Source of the DNA: Desulfobacteraceae bacterium Eth-SRB2
GTDB lineage: Bacteria; Desulfobacterota; Desulfobacteria; Desulfobacterales; UBA11574
Direction of reading: 5' to 3'
DNA length: 64,000 nucleotides
Assembly (NCBI GenBank): GCA_004193595.1
Contig: RPGQ01000015.1
Coordinates: 124,001-188,000, forward strand
How positions within the stretch are numbered: position 1 is the first letter of the stretch; every line of letters begins with the position of its first letter. Positions 25,000 through 37,204 of this stretch are shown here, in pieces. The translations under genes and the position numbers were made by a program. The notes beneath the pieces were generated by a model. The model worked only from the letters and a program-made list of their open reading frames with translations, was not told the origin of the DNA and made no database searches.

Positions 25000-25440
25000 C
25001 TACAATACCTCTACCTTACCGCCGGCTTGGATGATCTTCTCCCTGGCAGTTTTACTAAGCATATTTATTTTTATTGTCAGAGGTGTTTTGATCTCGCCAT
25101 GGCCGAGTAGTTTAATACCGTCTCTTCTACCTTTAACAAGACCCACCCGAACAAGTGCCGCTTCGTCCACAATACTGTCGCTTTCAAATTTTGACAGATC
25201 ACGGATATTAATTACCTCTATCTTCTTTTTGAAAATATTTGTAAAGCCACGTTTTGGAAGCCGGCGATGGAGAGGCATCTGCCCGCCTTCGAAACCGGGC
25301 CTTACGCCACCGCCGGAGCGACTGTTATATCCCTTTGTCCCTCTACCGGCTGTTTTCCCTTTGCCTGACCCGACTCCGCGCCCCACACGTTTTCGGGGCC
25401 TGCGGGATCCTTTTGGGGGTGACAATTCATTCAGTTTCAT
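25000..25440 (-). CDS. rplO: Ribosomal protein L15
   Basis: A 146-residue protein. ATG 25440 ([20 protein letters not shown]) follows GAGGAG and gives normal length; the longer frame up to 25518 is rpmD in another phase. The glycine-rich [20 protein letters not shown] region is typical. It overlaps rpmD by 14 bases. Confidence 0.97.
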   Translation of the reverse strand: MKLNELSPPKGSRRPRKRVGRGVGSGKGKTAGRGTKGYNSRSGGGVRPGFEGGQMPLHRRLPKRGFTNIFKKKIEVINIRDLSKFESDSIVDEAALVRVGLVKGRRDGIKLLGHGEIKTPLTIKINMLSKTAREKIIQAGGKVEVL

Positions 25441-25624
25441 TAATCTTCTCCTCAACGTTAACCAAGTGCGATACAGCGTTGACCATTCCACGAATGGAAG
25501 CCGTATTCTCAAGCTCAACCGTTCGGTTAATTTTTGTCAGCCCCATGCCACGCAATACCCTGCGGTGCTTTTCCGGTCTTCCAATCATACTTTTAACAAG
25601 AGTTATTTTTAATGTTCCGGCCAT
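25427..25624 (-). CDS. rpmD: Ribosomal protein L30
   Basis: A 65-residue L30: LKITLVKSMIGRPEKHRRVL and GLTKINRTVELENTASIRGM. The spacer to rpsE (25625-25784) is longer than usual and holds nothing recognisable. Confidence 0.97.
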   Translation of the reverse strand: MAGTLKITLVKSMIGRPEKHRRVLRGMGLTKINRTVELENTASIRGMVNAVSHLVNVEEKINETE

Positions 25625-25784
25625 TTATGATTCCTTCTAACTTACAATTGCCGACATCGGATTGATTATCGCAAATCTTTTTTACCGTATTAATTCAACT
25701 CATTGGAAGAAATTATCTTTATATTATAAAGACAAAATAATGCTGTCTTTCCAATCTTCAACGGTCATTATTCAAACTTCAATT

Positions 25785-26300
25785 CTAAAGGTCTTCCACT
25801 CTCTTACCCCGTCTAGAGGCAACCTGTTCACGGCTCTGCAACTGGCAAAGCCCTTCAATGGTAGCTTTAACAACATTATGAGCATTATTTGACCCCATAC
25901 ACTTCGTAAGAATGTTCTGAACGCCCACAGCTTCAAGTACCGCCCGAACAGCACCGCCTGCAATTAGACCGGTTCCCTGGGAAGCAGGTTTTAACAAAAC
26001 TCGTCCTGCTCCATATTTTCCGATAACCACATAGGGGATTGTTCCATCAACCAAAGGAACCTGGACCATGTTTTTTTTCGCTTTTTCTATTCCTTTACGA
26101 ATCGCTTCAGGCACCTCACCGGCTTTCCCAAGCCCATAACCGACACTCCCTTCGCCATCACCGACAACAACGATAGCACTGAAGCTAAACCTGCGGCCGC
26201 CTTTAACAACTTTTGCAACCCGGTTAATGTAAACAACCTTGTCGATTAACTGATCTTCGCCTTTATCCTGCTTGAACAAAAATTTGCCTCCTTCGCCCAT
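25785..26300 (-). CDS. rpsE: Ribosomal protein S5
   Basis: A 171-residue S5 with the RNA-binding [20 protein letters not shown] region and the [20 protein letters not shown] loop; the latter helps decoding fidelity. Normal length and spc-operon position. Confidence 0.98.
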   Translation of the reverse strand: MGEGGKFLFKQDKGEDQLIDKVVYINRVAKVVKGGRRFSFSAIVVVGDGEGSVGYGLGKAGEVPEAIRKGIEKAKKNMVQVPLVDGTIPYVVIGKYGAGRVLLKPASQGTGLIAGGAVRAVLEAVGVQNILTKCMGSNNAHNVVKATIEGLCQLQSREQVASRRGKRVEDL

Positions 26301-26329
26301 TAGTTAAATAGATGCGTTAATTAAACCGG

Positions 26330-26698
26330 CTAAAAATCGAGGCCTGCTTCACGTGCACCATCGGATACAGCTTTGATACGCCCGTGATATAGGAACCCGC
26401 CACGGTCAAAAACGACCTTTTTTAAACCTTTTTTAATGGCCCGTTCACCGATAAGTTTCCCTATGAAACCTGCGGCTGCAACTTTGTTTTCAAATTCAGG
26501 TTGTTCTTTTACAACTTTTTCCAGACTTGATGCGGCCACAAGAGTATGACCATGCTCATCATCAATGATCTGAGCGTAAATATGTTTTGAACTTCGAAAA
26601 ACATTCAACCTGGGCCGCTGCTGCGTGCCAACGAGATGTTTTCTTATCCTTTTTTTTCTCTTTAGACGTGCTTTTTTCTTTAAATCCAACTTCCCCAT
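26330..26698 (-). CDS. rplR: Ribosomal protein L18
   Basis: A 122-residue 5S rRNA-binding protein. ATG 26698 is chosen because AAGGA lies 8 bases before it. Key segments are [20 protein letters not shown] and [20 protein letters not shown]. Confidence 0.97.
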   Translation of the reverse strand: MGKLDLKKKARLKRKKRIRKHLVGTQQRPRLNVFRSSKHIYAQIIDDEHGHTLVAASSLEKVVKEQPEFENKVAAAGFIGKLIGERAIKKGLKKVVFDRGGFLYHGRIKAVSDGAREAGLDF

Positions 26699-26709
26699 CT
26701 TCAATATCC

Positions 26710-27255
26710 TTATGCTTCTTTAACCCCTGTCTTTCCGGCCTTACGCTGAATACGTTCCTCAGCATACTTTATCCCTTTACCCTTATAGCGTTCCGGCGGT
26801 CTCAATCTCCTGATTGATGCAGCGGTGTGCCCCAGCAATTCCTTATCTATACCGGTAAGTCTGACAACATTTTTCTTGTCAACTGTGGCGGAAACCCCCT
26901 CAGGAAGATCAAAATTAACAGGATGTGAATACCCAAGATTAAATTCAATTCGGTTACCGTTAAGTATGGCACGGTAGCCGATACCGTTTATCTCCAAAAC
27001 CCTTTCAAACCCTTGCGTCACCCCGGTAACCATATTGGCGATAAGGCTCCGCGTAAGTCCACGCAACGAGCGGTTGATCCTGTTATTTTTAATAACATTC
27101 ACACATATCATCCCGTCTTCTATCTTAAGATCCACGGCAGGATGGATTGCTCTTGTAAGAGACCCTTTTTTAGATTCTACGATAATTACCCTGTCTTTAT
27201 ATTTTACTTTAATATTATCAGGTATGGTTATCGGTGCTTTGCCTACTCTGGACAT
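26710..27255 (-). CDS. rplF: Ribosomal protein L6
   Basis: A 181-residue protein with two L6 repeats; [20 protein letters not shown] at the start and [20 protein letters not shown] near the end are diagnostic. It sits near the factor-binding site of the 50S subunit. Confidence 0.98.
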   Translation of the reverse strand: MSRVGKAPITIPDNIKVKYKDRVIIVESKKGSLTRAIHPAVDLKIEDGMICVNVIKNNRINRSLRGLTRSLIANMVTGVTQGFERVLEINGIGYRAILNGNRIEFNLGYSHPVNFDLPEGVSATVDKKNVVRLTGIDKELLGHTAASIRRLRPPERYKGKGIKYAEERIQRKAGKTGVKEA

Positions 27256-27341
27256 TGATTACTTCCTTTTGTCATTGGTAAAGGACCATCCGCCACCAGT
27301 CATCACAATTGATAATAATTTACCAATGACGAATGAAAAAC

Positions 27342-27740
27342 CTACCAAATATTGCAGAGAATCTCGCCTCCTAAGTTATCAGACCTGGCCTTTTTATCCG
27401 TCATTATCCCCTTTGACGTTGATAAAATCGCAATTCCCATACCGTTCAAAACCGGTTTTATATCCTTGCTCTTCACATAAAACCGCCTGCTCGGTTTACT
27501 GACTCGTTTAAGGCCAATAATTGTGTGGGCCTGTTCTTCATCATACTTTAGGTAGACACGCAATATCCCCTGCTTATTATCTTTAATGAATTTATAATTT
27601 CTTATAAACCCCTCATCCTTTAATACTCCGGCCAATTCGGTTTTTAGCTTGGATCCGGGAATATCAATACTGTTGAACTTTGCCTTGCCGGCATTTCTGA
27701 TCCGGGTCAACATGTCCGCAATTGGATCACTCATTGCCAT
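27342..27740 (-). CDS. rpsH: Ribosomal protein S8
   Basis: A 132-residue protein, MSDPIADMLTRIRNAGKAKF at the start and ISTSKGIMTDKKAR then GGEILCNIW at the end. S8 binds central 16S rRNA and, in other bacteria, represses the spc operon. ATG 27740 adds MA before the common MSDPIADML start. Confidence 0.97.
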   Translation of the reverse strand: MAMSDPIADMLTRIRNAGKAKFNSIDIPGSKLKTELAGVLKDEGFIRNYKFIKDNKQGILRVYLKYDEEQAHTIIGLKRVSKPSRRFYVKSKDIKPVLNGMGIAILSTSKGIMTDKKARSDNLGGEILCNIW

Positions 27741-27851
27741 AGTCTTCTCCGTTATTGAAATCGTTTTAAGTTTTAAAAATATGAATGGGGTCCCAAAGTT
27801 TCAAGCCCCCTTAAAACCTAAAACTTAACACTTAAAACCTATTTTACAATA

Positions 27852-28037
27852 TTACCAGCTAGATTTCACTACACCAGGGAGCTTGCCTTCCGAAGCAAGA
27901 TTCCGAAAACAGATGCGACAAATTCCGAACTTCCTTAAAAACGCTCTGGGTCTGCCGCAAATGGGACAGCGGTTGTATCGCCTCACTTTGAATTTAGGTT
28001 CTCTCATTGCCTTCATTCTAAGAGCTTTTCTTGCCAA
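27852..28037 (-). CDS. rpsN: Ribosomal protein S14, zinc-binding short form
   Basis: A 61-residue C+ type S14 with the zinc knuckle [20 protein letters not shown] and the ending LPGVVKSSW. Only the short form is seen in this operon. Confidence 0.97.
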   Translation of the reverse strand: MARKALRMKAMREPKFKVRRYNRCPICGRPRAFLRKFGICRICFRNLASEGKLPGVVKSSW

Positions 28038-28152
28038 ATTTACCTCCCTCTTTAAATTGACAATTGAAGATTGAACATTCCTAAGATATTCAACCGTCGA
28101 TGCTTATACTTCAGTCTCAATTCTTCATTTCCAAATCTTCAATTTTCAATCT

Positions 28153-28692
28153 TCAATTCCTAAACGGCATCCCCATCAGCTTTAGCAGTTTTTTCCCTTC
28201 TTCATCCGTCTTTGCATTCGTAACTATAGAGATGTTAAGGCCTTTAATCTTATCAATTTTATCGTAATCGATTTCCGGAAAAATAATATGCTCTTTGATA
28301 CCCAGTGAATAATTACCATGACCATCCAGCGCTTTTCCCGAAAGACCTCTGAAGTCACGAACACGAGGCAACGCTATATTGACCAATTTGTAATAATAAT
28401 CGTACATACGATTGTGGCGAAGGGTAACCATACAGCCTATGGGCATTCCTTCCCGTAACTTAAACGCCGCTATCGATTTTTTCGCACGGGTTACAACCGG
28501 TTGCTGGCCGGCTATAATCTTAAGCTCCTCCGAAGCTGAATCAAGCAGTTTGATATTATGAATCGCTTCACCTAATCCCATATTCAAAACGATCTTTTCA
28601 AGTTTTGGGACCTCCATTATGTTTTTATACTTAAAGGTCTCGACTAACCTGGGAACAACCTCTTTATAATAGTAACTTTTTAACTGTGACAT
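28153..28692 (-). CDS. rplE: Ribosomal protein L5
   Basis: A 179-residue 5S rRNA-binding protein: [40 protein letters not shown] and [19 protein letters not shown]. Standard length and place between rplX and rpsN. Confidence 0.98.
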   Translation of the reverse strand: MSQLKSYYYKEVVPRLVETFKYKNIMEVPKLEKIVLNMGLGEAIHNIKLLDSASEELKIIAGQQPVVTRAKKSIAAFKLREGMPIGCMVTLRHNRMYDYYYKLVNIALPRVRDFRGLSGKALDGHGNYSLGIKEHIIFPEIDYDKIDKIKGLNISIVTNAKTDEEGKKLLKLMGMPFRN

Positions 28693-28714
28693 TCACTTCC
28701 TCCGTCACTAGGTG

Positions 28715-29044
28715 CTAGGAATCTATAATTTCATTGCATTTTCTGCAGACACGCACTTTTTTTCCATCCTCAAGCCGCTTCATCTTTATCCGTACAGGTG
28801 TTACGCATTTGCTGCACATCAACATGACGTTGGACCAGTGAATAGGGGCTTCACTCTCAACAATTCCACCCTGTCTTTGAGTGGCGCTGGGCCGGGTATG
28901 CCGTTTAACAATATTAATATTTTCAATAAGAAGACGATTGCTCTTCTTTTTTATACCCAGCACTTTGCCGATCTTTCCTTTGTCTTTGCCCACAAGAACT
29001 TTTACCTTGTCGTCTTTCTTTATATACCATTTATTTTGAGCCAT
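28715..29044 (-). CDS. rplX: Ribosomal protein L24
   Basis: A 109-residue KOW-domain assembly-initiator protein. The KOW motif is KVLVGKDKGKIGKVLGI. Unlike E. coli L24, the C-terminal half has a CxxC pair (MCSKC) and a second CRKC, a possible zinc site found in many bacterial L24s. Confidence 0.97.
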   Translation of the reverse strand: MAQNKWYIKKDDKVKVLVGKDKGKIGKVLGIKKKSNRLLIENINIVKRHTRPSATQRQGGIVESEAPIHWSNVMLMCSKCVTPVRIKMKRLEDGKKVRVCRKCNEIIDS

Positions 29045-29163
29045 GAATCACTTCTCCACAGTTCCATCATATTTTAAAGCTTATAAAAGTTTAGCTCATT
29101 AAAGTCATTGCTCATTTTCCGCCGTTCATTTTTTACCCGGAGCCCATAGCCGTTACCCGTTAA

Positions 29164-29532
29164 CTATAACACCTCAGGGGCCAGCGAAATGATTTTCATA
29201 AACCTTTTGGCTCGCAGTTCCCTGGCCACCGGACCAAATATGCGGGTGCCAATGGGTTCCTTGTTTTGTGATATTAAAACAGCAGAATTATCATCAAATC
29301 TTATATATGACCCATCCGGTCTCCTGATTTCCTTTTTGGTACGAACAACAACAGCCTTTACTACATCTCCTTTTTTGACCTTGGTATTGGGAATGGCTTC
29401 TTTAACAGATACCACAATTATGTCGCCAACACTCGCATATCGTCTCCGTGAACCTCCAAGAACTTTGATGCAATACAATATCTTGGCTCCTGAATTGTCT
29501 GCCACGGTCAATCTCGTCTCCGCCTGAATCAT
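29164..29532 (-). CDS. rplN: Ribosomal protein L14
   Basis: A 122-residue protein starting [17 protein letters not shown] and ending [14 protein letters not shown], with [20 protein letters not shown] in the middle. It forms part of an intersubunit bridge. Confidence 0.98.
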   Translation of the reverse strand: MIQAETRLTVADNSGAKILYCIKVLGGSRRRYASVGDIIVVSVKEAIPNTKVKKGDVVKAVVVRTKKEIRRPDGSYIRFDDNSAVLISQNKEPIGTRIFGPVARELRAKRFMKIISLAPEVL

Positions 29533-29597
29533 CTTATTAACTTTCCTTATATAATGATTAATTCGAAAAAAATCGAATTCATCATGTCATATAACAA

Positions 29598-29855
29598 TCA
29601 AACAGCTTTTTCGACTATTTTGCTCACACGCCATCTTTTAGTTTTGCTAAGCGGTCTGGACTGGGATATCAAAACTTTATCTCCAACCCGTGAGACATTA
29701 TTTTCATCGTGGGCGGCAAATTTTGACCGTCTCCTGACATACTTTTGATAAAGTTTGTGCTTAACCAGCCTCTCAACTAGGATAATTACTGTCTTATCCA
29801 TCTTTTCGCTGACAACTGTCCCCACCATCTGTCTTCTTAAAAATCGTTTTTCCAT
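29598..29855 (-). CDS. rpsQ: Ribosomal protein S17
   Basis: An 85-residue OB-fold protein: GTVVSEKMDKTVIILVERLV, then RRSKFAAHDENNVSRVGDKV and ISQSRPLSKTKRW. Normal S10-operon position. The 177-base spacer upstream shows nothing definite. Confidence 0.97.
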   Translation of the reverse strand: MEKRFLRRQMVGTVVSEKMDKTVIILVERLVKHKLYQKYVRRRSKFAAHDENNVSRVGDKVLISQSRPLSKTKRWRVSKIVEKAV

Positions 29856-30032
29856 AGCAACAAGTATTTTTAGCCTGTTTCTTTTTATAATTAGTTTTTT
29901 AGTTATAAAATTTACGCTCTTATTTTCAAATATTTTTCCATTGCCACCAAGACACTAAGAAAAAATAATAAATATATCCTTTGGATCTTTGAGTCTTTGG
30001 GGCAAATACTTTTTTCTTCCGGCTTATCCGGG

Positions 30033-30215
30033 TTAAGATTCTTTTATTATGGTTTTCACCCTGGCGATTTCTCGCTTGATCTGTTTCATCTTCTGGGGAT
30101 TCTCAAGCTGACCAATTTCGTGCTGAAAGCGCAGATTAAACAGTTCCTCTTTAAGATCGTCTGCTTTCCTAACCTTTTCTTCCAGGCTTAACTCTCTGAT
30201 CTTGCTCGCTTTCAT
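30033..30215 (-). CDS. rpmC: Ribosomal protein L29
   Basis: A 60-residue two-helix protein near the exit tunnel ([37 protein letters not shown]). Its first base is the last base of the rplP stop codon, so translation is coupled. Confidence 0.96.
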   Translation of the reverse strand: MKASKIRELSLEEKVRKADDLKEELFNLRFQHEIGQLENPQKMKQIKREIARVKTIIKES

Positions 30216-30628
30216 TACAAATTGCCCCTTTCTATGAATCTCGTTTTTACAGAAAGCTTATGTGCAGCAAGTCTGAGGGCTTCCTTTGCCATATCCCTGG
30301 AAACCCCTTCCATTTCATAAAGGACTCTCCCGGGACGAACCACTGCAACCCACCCTTCAGGAGCCCCCTTTCCTTTCCCCATCCTGACTTCAGCAGGCTT
30401 TTTGGTAAAGGGCTTGTCAGGAAATATTTTTATCCACATTTTGCCCCCTCTTTTAACATGCCGGGTCATTGCGATACGAGCGGCTTCAATCTGTTTTGAG
30501 TTGATTCTGCCGCATTCTATTGCCTGCAATCCAAATTCACCGAAATCGAGATTACAGCCCCTGTACGAAGCTCCCTTTGTTCTGCCTTTTTGCTGCTTTC
30601 GAAATTTTACCTTTTTGGGACTAAGCAT
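30215..30628 (-). CDS. rplP: Ribosomal protein L16
   Basis: A 137-residue protein, [20 protein letters not shown] at the start and [20 protein letters not shown] in the middle. It contacts the A-site tRNA elbow and finishes 50S assembly. The spacer before it (30629-30743) holds a perfect palindrome, listed separately. Confidence 0.98.
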   Translation of the reverse strand: MLSPKKVKFRKQQKGRTKGASYRGCNLDFGEFGLQAIECGRINSKQIEAARIAMTRHVKRGGKMWIKIFPDKPFTKKPAEVRMGKGKGAPEGWVAVVRPGRVLYEMEGVSRDMAKEALRLAAHKLSVKTRFIERGNL

Positions 30629-30652
30629 GCCCTATATCTCCGTTAACTACAT

Positions 30653-30688
30653 GAGACCTTTGAAAAATATCCAATTTTCAAAGGTCTC
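30653..30688. repeat. Perfect 14-bp palindrome inside the S10 operon
   Basis: GAGACCTTTGAAAA faces TTTTCAAAGGTCTC across 8 bases between rpsC and rplP. The arm equals the terminal GAGACCTTTGAAAA of the 57.5 kb element, so this looks like a minimal element made of its end. In mRNA it would form a strong hairpin without a T-run. Confidence 0.8.
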
Positions 30689-30743
30689 TAAATTATTAAT
30701 ATCAATTTAGACAAACTTTTAAAAGTCTTTTACCGGCGACAAC

Positions 30744-31394
30744 TCAAGTACTGATCTTTTCCGAACCCTTTTTCAAAATTTCACCTTTGAAAATAAATAC
30801 CTTGATACCGATAATTCCATATGTGGTACGAGCATCAATGAAACCGTAGTCAATATCAGCTCTTAAGGTATGCAAAGGGATACGTCCTTCTCTATACTGT
30901 TCGGTTCTCGCCATCTCGGCACCCCCCAAGCGACCGGAACAGATAATCTTTATCCCTTGGGCGCCAAAACGCATGGCTGAAGAAATGCCGCGCTTCATCG
31001 CACGCCGGAATGCAACCCTTCGTACAATCTGAAGCGCAATATTCTCGGCCACAAGCTGAGCATCAATCTCGGGTTTTCTTACCTCTTGAATATCGATGAT
31101 AACTTCATGGGATACGATCTTTTCGAGTTCTTTCTTGAACGACGCAATTTCAGATCCCTTTTTCCCGATGACAATCCCAGGCCTGGACGTAAAAATACGC
31201 AGCCTGACACGCTTGGACGACCTTTCGATTTCAATCCTGGAAATACCTGCGTGGTAGAGTCTTTTTTTTATAAACTTTCTGATATTATAATCTTCCAGGA
31301 TATAATCAGCATATTTTTTTCCGGCATACCACCGCGATTCCCAGGTTTTAACAATACCCAATCTCAATCCTATAGGATTTACTTTCTGACCCAA
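30744..31394 (-). CDS. rpsC: Ribosomal protein S3
   Basis: A 216-residue protein: [20 protein letters not shown], the KH motif [17 protein letters not shown], and [21 protein letters not shown]3 lines the mRNA entry channel with S4 and S5. Confidence 0.98.
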   Translation of the reverse strand: MGQKVNPIGLRLGIVKTWESRWYAGKKYADYILEDYNIRKFIKKRLYHAGISRIEIERSSKRVRLRIFTSRPGIVIGKKGSEIASFKKELEKIVSHEVIIDIQEVRKPEIDAQLVAENIALQIVRRVAFRRAMKRGISSAMRFGAQGIKIICSGRLGGAEMARTEQYREGRIPLHTLRADIDYGFIDARTTYGIIGIKVFIFKGEILKKGSEKIST

Positions 31395-31407
31395 GCTTTT
31401 CCCCCTT

Positions 31408-31746
31408 CTATATCGAATCTTCAGCTAAAATGACTGTAATATGAGCAGTCCTCTTTAATATGCGTGTCCCCCTGCCGCGTGCCCTTGCTCTAAAACGTTT
31501 CAATGTAGGGCCCTGGTCTGCGATAATATTTCGAATCACCAGTGAATCTACGTCGATATCCATATTTTGATCAGCATTCGCTACAGCGCTGCGTATAACT
31601 TTTTCAACGATAGATGCCGCCTTCTGCGGCATAAATTTGAGTATATTTAAACCATCCTCTACCCGCTTCCCCTTCACAGCACCCACCATCATTCGAACTT
31701 TCTGAGGAGAAATGCGTACATATTTTGATACAGCTCTAGCTTCCAT
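31408..31746 (-). CDS. rplV: Ribosomal protein L22
   Basis: A 112-residue protein from ATG 31746 ([20 protein letters not shown]), which has an AGGGA at correct spacing; an in-frame ATG at 31755 is too close to it. Its extended loop ([20 protein letters not shown]) lines the exit tunnel. Confidence 0.97.
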   Translation of the reverse strand: MEARAVSKYVRISPQKVRMMVGAVKGKRVEDGLNILKFMPQKAASIVEKVIRSAVANADQNMDIDVDSLVIRNIIADQGPTLKRFRARARGRGTRILKRTAHITVILAEDSI

Positions 31747-31772
31747 TACAGACATTCCCTTTTCCGACAGCC

Positions 31773-32054
31773 TTACCGTTTCACCCTTGAACTCTTACTC
31801 CCAGCATGCCCATAATAAGTCCGGGTCGGTGAAAATTCACCCAGCTTATGCCCAACCATGTCTTCCGATATGAATACAGGAATGAACTTTCTTCCATTAT
31901 GAACTGCCAGTGTAATACCCACCATTTCAGGCACAATTGTTGACCTTCTAGACCATGTTTTGACAACTCTGTTACTCCGAGTCTCTTGTGCTATCCGCAC
32001 TTTTTTTAATAATTTTAAATCAACAAAAGGACCTTTTTTCAACGACCGTGGCAT
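31773..32054 (-). CDS. rpsS: Ribosomal protein S19
   Basis: A 93-residue protein starting [19 protein letters not shown] with the conserved [20 protein letters not shown]. The first part of this gene is duplicated, inverted and decayed at 35846-35969. Confidence 0.98.
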   Translation of the reverse strand: MPRSLKKGPFVDLKLLKKVRIAQETRSNRVVKTWSRRSTIVPEMVGITLAVHNGRKFIPVFISEDMVGHKLGEFSPTRTYYGHAGSKSSRVKR

Positions 32055-32065
32055 AACTTCTCCTG

Positions 32066-32893
32066 CTATTTCCTTGTACGCTTTTTGACGATTAATCGGG
32101 TACTTTTCTTTTTTATACGGGTCTTAAAACCTTTTGACGGAACGCCCCACGGACTGCAGGGGTGCCGTCCGCCTGAAGATCTCCCCTCACCTCCACCCAT
32201 TGGATGGTCAACCGGATTCATGGCAACACCTCTAACCTTAGGCCGCCTGCCGAGCCAACGCTTACGACCTGCTTTTCCCAAAGATATATTCTCATGAATC
32301 ACATTCCCGAGCTGGCCAATAGTCGCCATACAATTTAAAAGTACCATTCGAACTTCACCGGAGGGAAGCTTTATCAGGGCATACCGATCTTCCTTTGCCA
32401 TCAACTGAGCAAATGTCCCGGCGCTCCTGACAATCTGGCCACCTTTCCCGATATGCAATTCGATGTTATGAATATGCGTTCCCAGTGGGATATTTTTCAA
32501 CATCAGCGTATTCCCGGGCTTAATATCTGCTTCAGGTCCTGAAATTACAGTATCACCGACCTTAAGATTAATCGGAGCCAGGATGTACCGCTTTTCACCA
32601 TCCGCATAATGCAACAGAGCAATTCTCGCAGACCGATTCGGATCATATTCTATGGTGGCAACCCTTGCAGGGATTCCTGTCTTATCTCTTTTAAAATCGA
32701 CAATCCTGTAATACCGCTTACTTCCCCCCCCACGATGCCTGCAGGTAATACGACCATTGACATTACGGCCGCCTTTCTTCTTAATCACCCTTAGCAGGCT
32801 TTTTTCAGGGGTAGTACTTGTAATCTCACCAAACGTTGAATATGATTGAGACCGCCTCCCGGGAGAGGTCGGTTTTACTTTTTTTACACCCAT
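32066..32893 (-). CDS. rplB: Ribosomal protein L2
   Basis: A 275-residue peptidyl-transferase-centre protein: [40 protein letters not shown] and the catalytic-region [20 protein letters not shown], which contains the conserved His. This gene is intact; a decayed inverted copy lies at 35049-35831. Confidence 0.98.
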   Translation of the reverse strand: MGVKKVKPTSPGRRSQSYSTFGEITSTTPEKSLLRVIKKKGGRNVNGRITCRHRGGGSKRYYRIVDFKRDKTGIPARVATIEYDPNRSARIALLHYADGEKRYILAPINLKVGDTVISGPEADIKPGNTLMLKNIPLGTHIHNIELHIGKGGQIVRSAGTFAQLMAKEDRYALIKLPSGEVRMVLLNCMATIGQLGNVIHENISLGKAGRKRWLGRRPKVRGVAMNPVDHPMGGGEGRSSGGRHPCSPWGVPSKGFKTRIKKKSTRLIVKKRTRK

Positions 32894-32904
32894 TATATGC
32901 CTCT

Positions 32905-33192
32905 TTAAGCTCCTTCAAAAAAATCTATACGTTCACCAGGCATCAATTTAACGACCGCTTTCTTCCAGTTCCGGCGTTTTCCCACAATCCGGCCTCGTTG
33001 TTTGGTCTTGCCCTTAACCTGCATTGTTCTCACAGTAGCAACATTTACATTAAAAATATTTTCGATAGCCCGTTTAATTTCAACCCGGTTCGCCTTACGG
33101 TCCACCTCGAATGACATCTGGTTGTAATCCTCTTTTTGAATACTGGTCTTTTCAGTAATCAAGGGCCGCTTAACAATATCATACGGATTCAT
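32905..33192 (-). CDS. rplW: Ribosomal protein L23
   Basis: A 95-residue protein at the tunnel exit, docking site for SRP and trigger factor: [38 protein letters not shown]. It overlaps rplD by 4 bases. Confidence 0.97.
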   Translation of the reverse strand: MNPYDIVKRPLITEKTSIQKEDYNQMSFEVDRKANRVEIKRAIENIFNVNVATVRTMQVKGKTKQRGRIVGKRRNWKKAVVKLMPGERIDFFEGA

Positions 33193-33812
33193 TCGAGCAG
33201 TCTCCCTTCAATGCTCTTTATCGAAGACTCAAGCAAAACTATATTCTTGTATTTAAGAATGTCATATACGTTCAACCCTTCGACTCTCAATATCTTTATT
33301 TGGGGAACGTTCCTGGATGAAAGTTCCAGGTTTTCATTCTTTTTTTCGGTTATAATTAATGCATTTTTCGTGTTTAATGCATTCATAACCTTAACAAATT
33401 CCCTGGTCTTAATTTTATCCAGTTCAAACTCGTTAAGAACAAAAAGTTTTTCTTCCTTCAATTTACTGCTTAAGGCCATTTTAAGGGCCAGCCTTCTGAC
33501 TTTTTTGGGAACCTTGTATGCATAGGATCGGGGATCAGGACCAAAAGTAGAGCCGCCACCTCTTAAAAGTGGTGATTTAATATTCCCTCTACGAGCACGT
33601 CCGGTTCCCTTCTGTCTAAAAAGTTTCCTGCCGCTACCTTTGACATCACTTCGATGTTTTACGGCCGCAGTACCGGAACGTCTTCTTGCAAGTTGCATGG
33701 TCACAACTTCATGCAATACACTCCCTTTAACGGGTATATTGAATATGGTGTCCACAAGATCAATTTGTGAAACCTTTTGAGCTTTACTATTTATTACGTT
33801 TACAACAGCCAT
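33189..33812 (-). CDS. rplD: Ribosomal protein L4
   Basis: A 207-residue protein with the RNA-binding loop [20 protein letters not shown] and [20 protein letters not shown]. In E. coli L4 also represses the S10 operon; whether it does so here is unknown. Confidence 0.98.
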   Translation of the reverse strand: MAVVNVINSKAQKVSQIDLVDTIFNIPVKGSVLHEVVTMQLARRRSGTAAVKHRSDVKGSGRKLFRQKGTGRARRGNIKSPLLRGGGSTFGPDPRSYAYKVPKKVRRLALKMALSSKLKEEKLFVLNEFELDKIKTREFVKVMNALNTKNALIITEKKNENLELSSRNVPQIKILRVEGLNVYDILKYKNIVLLESSIKSIEGRLLE

Positions 33813-33830
33813 AACACCGTCTCAGAAATT

Positions 33831-34463
33831 TTATTTTGCAAATTTGGGTTTTTTGATTTCAACCAAACCATACCCGGAACCCGGAACAGCACCTTTTATC
33901 AGCATAAGATTTTGTTCCGGCCTGATATCGACAATTTCCAGATTTCTAACTGTTCTACGGGTGTTCCCATACTGGCCGGGCATTTTCTTGCCTTTGATGA
34001 CTTTTGCAGGCCAGGCACTGCAACCGATGGACCCGGGGATTCTATGGCTGTGACTCCCATGTGTTTTCTTGCCGCCATGAAATCCGTGTCGTTTAATCAC
34101 ACCGGAAAAACCCCGTCCTTTGGTCGTACCGGTAACATCAATACGTTCCCCGATAGTGAATAAATCCAGACTTACTGTCTGGCCAAGTTTGTATTCACCG
34201 GGATCATCCACGGGGACTTCACGCAGGAATTGAAAACATCCTGCCCCGCTTTTTTTAAGATGTCCCTGCATGGGTTTATTCATACGAGATTTTTTTCTCT
34301 CGCCAAAACCCAATTGGATTGCATTATATCCATCAGAAGACATCGCTTTTATCTGGGTAACCACACACGGACCGACTTTCACCACCGTTACCGGTATGTA
34401 TTTACCCTCAGCGGTAAACAGTGCTGTCATTCCCAATTTTTTACCGATCAGTGCTCGACTCAT
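33831..34463 (-). CDS. rplC: Ribosomal protein L3
   Basis: A 210-residue protein from ATG 34463 (MSRALIGKKLGMTALFTAEG), chosen for AAGGA upstream and family length. The centre has GTTKGRGFSGVIKRHGFHGG and SIGCSAWPAKVIKGKKMPGQ, which includes the Gln that is methylated in E. coli. Confidence 0.97.
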   Translation of the reverse strand: MSRALIGKKLGMTALFTAEGKYIPVTVVKVGPCVVTQIKAMSSDGYNAIQLGFGERKKSRMNKPMQGHLKKSGAGCFQFLREVPVDDPGEYKLGQTVSLDLFTIGERIDVTGTTKGRGFSGVIKRHGFHGGKKTHGSHSHRIPGSIGCSAWPAKVIKGKKMPGQYGNTRRTVRNLEIVDIRPEQNLMLIKGAVPGSGYGLVEIKKPKFAK

Positions 34464-34597
34464 TACTTTCTTTCTATCCTTTTTGATGAATTCATAAAAA
34501 ATAGAATCCATATGCTTTTATCAATCTTTTTTGGCTATCACCCCATACGTCTTAAAAAGTTCTATACCGCTATATAGTAAGATGAACAAAATTCATA

Positions 34598-34903
34598 CTA
34601 CAATTTTATCTCTACATCTACACCCGGAGAAAGATCTAGTTTCATCAAAGCATCAACGGTTTGCTGAGTCGGCTCAAGAATATCCAGAAGCCGTTTATGT
34701 GTTCTTATTTCAAACTGTTCTCTAGACTTTTTGTCAACATGGGGAGATCGCAGAACACAATACTTGTTGATCTTTGTCGGAAGAGGTATCGGCCCGACAA
34801 TTTTTGCTCCTGTTTTATTGGCCGTATCTACAATGTCTCCTACGGATTGATCCAGAAGCTTATGATCATATGCCTTGAGCCTGATCCTGATTTTAGTATT
34901 CAT
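34598..34903 (-). CDS. rpsJ: Ribosomal protein S10
   Basis: A 101-residue protein from ATG 34903 ([20 protein letters not shown]), ending [10 protein letters not shown]. The frame stays open upstream into tuf-tail DNA, but family length and the start motif fix this ATG. S10 is also transcription factor NusE, binding NusB and NusG. It begins 23 bases after the stop of the tuf tail remnant. Confidence 0.97.
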   Translation of the reverse strand: MNTKIRIRLKAYDHKLLDQSVGDIVDTANKTGAKIVGPIPLPTKINKYCVLRSPHVDKKSREQFEIRTHKRLLDILEPTQQTVDALMKLDLSPGVDVEIKL

Positions 34904-34926
34904 TATCATTATGTTAATCTTTCTCT

Positions 34927-35048
34927 TTATTCGATAATTTCGCTCACAACGCCTGCGCCGACCGTGCGTCCGCCTTCCCTGATGGCAAACCTTAATTCTT
35001 TTTCCATGGCGATGGGCGTTATAAGATCTGCCGTAATGGTTATATTGT
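34927..35048 (-). pseudogene. 3' end fragment of tuf
   Basis: The last 122 bases of an EF-Tu gene (from [19 protein letters not shown] to [10 protein letters not shown] and stop), identical over its length to the end of the tuf gene at 49622-49743. It ends abruptly at 35048, where the inverted rplB copy begins at its start codon. It has no reading start of its own. Confidence 0.92.
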
Positions 35049-36098
<1,050 letters not shown>

Positions 36099-36121
36099 TT
36101 AGAGCGAGTTAACAATAAAGT

Positions 36122-36595
<474 letters not shown>

Positions 36596-36684
36596 TTACA
36601 CCATTTATTGCTATTTGTTATTCATTTTCATGTCACGAGATTCAGGCACGGTGAATCTTACATCATGTATCTTGTACCATTTTT

Positions 36685-37056
36685 CTACCTGGGCTTTTTC
36701 GAACCGTATTTTGATCTGCCCTGTTTTCGATCCTCGACCCCAAGTGTATCCAGAGTGCCTCTGACAATATGGTACCTTACACCCGGCAGGTCCTTAATCC
36801 GTCCACCACGAACAAGAACAACCGAATGTTCCTGGAGATTATGCCCGATACCGGGAATATATGCAGTAACTTCTATCCCGGTGGTTAGTCTGACTCTGGC
36901 AACTTTCCGCAAGGCGGAATTGGGTTTTTTGGGTGTTGAAGTATAAACCCGTGTACAGACTCCTCTTTTCTGGGGAGCACCCTTTAGAGCCGGAGTATTT
37001 GTCTTTTTCTTTATTCGCTTTCTTCCCTTTCTTACTAACTGATTAATGGTCGGCAT
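36685..37056 (-). CDS. rpsL: Ribosomal protein S12
   Basis: A 123-residue decoding-centre protein. [18 protein letters not shown] and the later [20 protein letters not shown] are intact, with the usual Lys at the streptomycin positions, so no resistance substitution is seen. It begins about 150 bases after rpoC in an otherwise unremarkable spacer. Confidence 0.98.
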   Translation of the reverse strand: MPTINQLVRKGRKRIKKKTNTPALKGAPQKRGVCTRVYTSTPKKPNSALRKVARVRLTTGIEVTAYIPGIGHNLQEHSVVLVRGGRIKDLPGVRYHIVRGTLDTLGVEDRKQGRSKYGSKKPR

Positions 37057-37204
37057 TTTCTCCCTTAAATCCTTTTATATTCGTAGTTAGGGCGTCTTTT
37101 ATATTCGTAGTTAGGATGTATCGACAAAATGATAATTTTTATACGTGTATCAATAGATTGTCAAGTCTTTTATATAAAAACAATCCATTATTTCCAAACA
37201 AATC

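Noticed and set aside
25625-25784. Missing ribosomal gene between rpmD and rpsE
   Set aside because: All usual spc genes are present; the spacer shows no coding signal.
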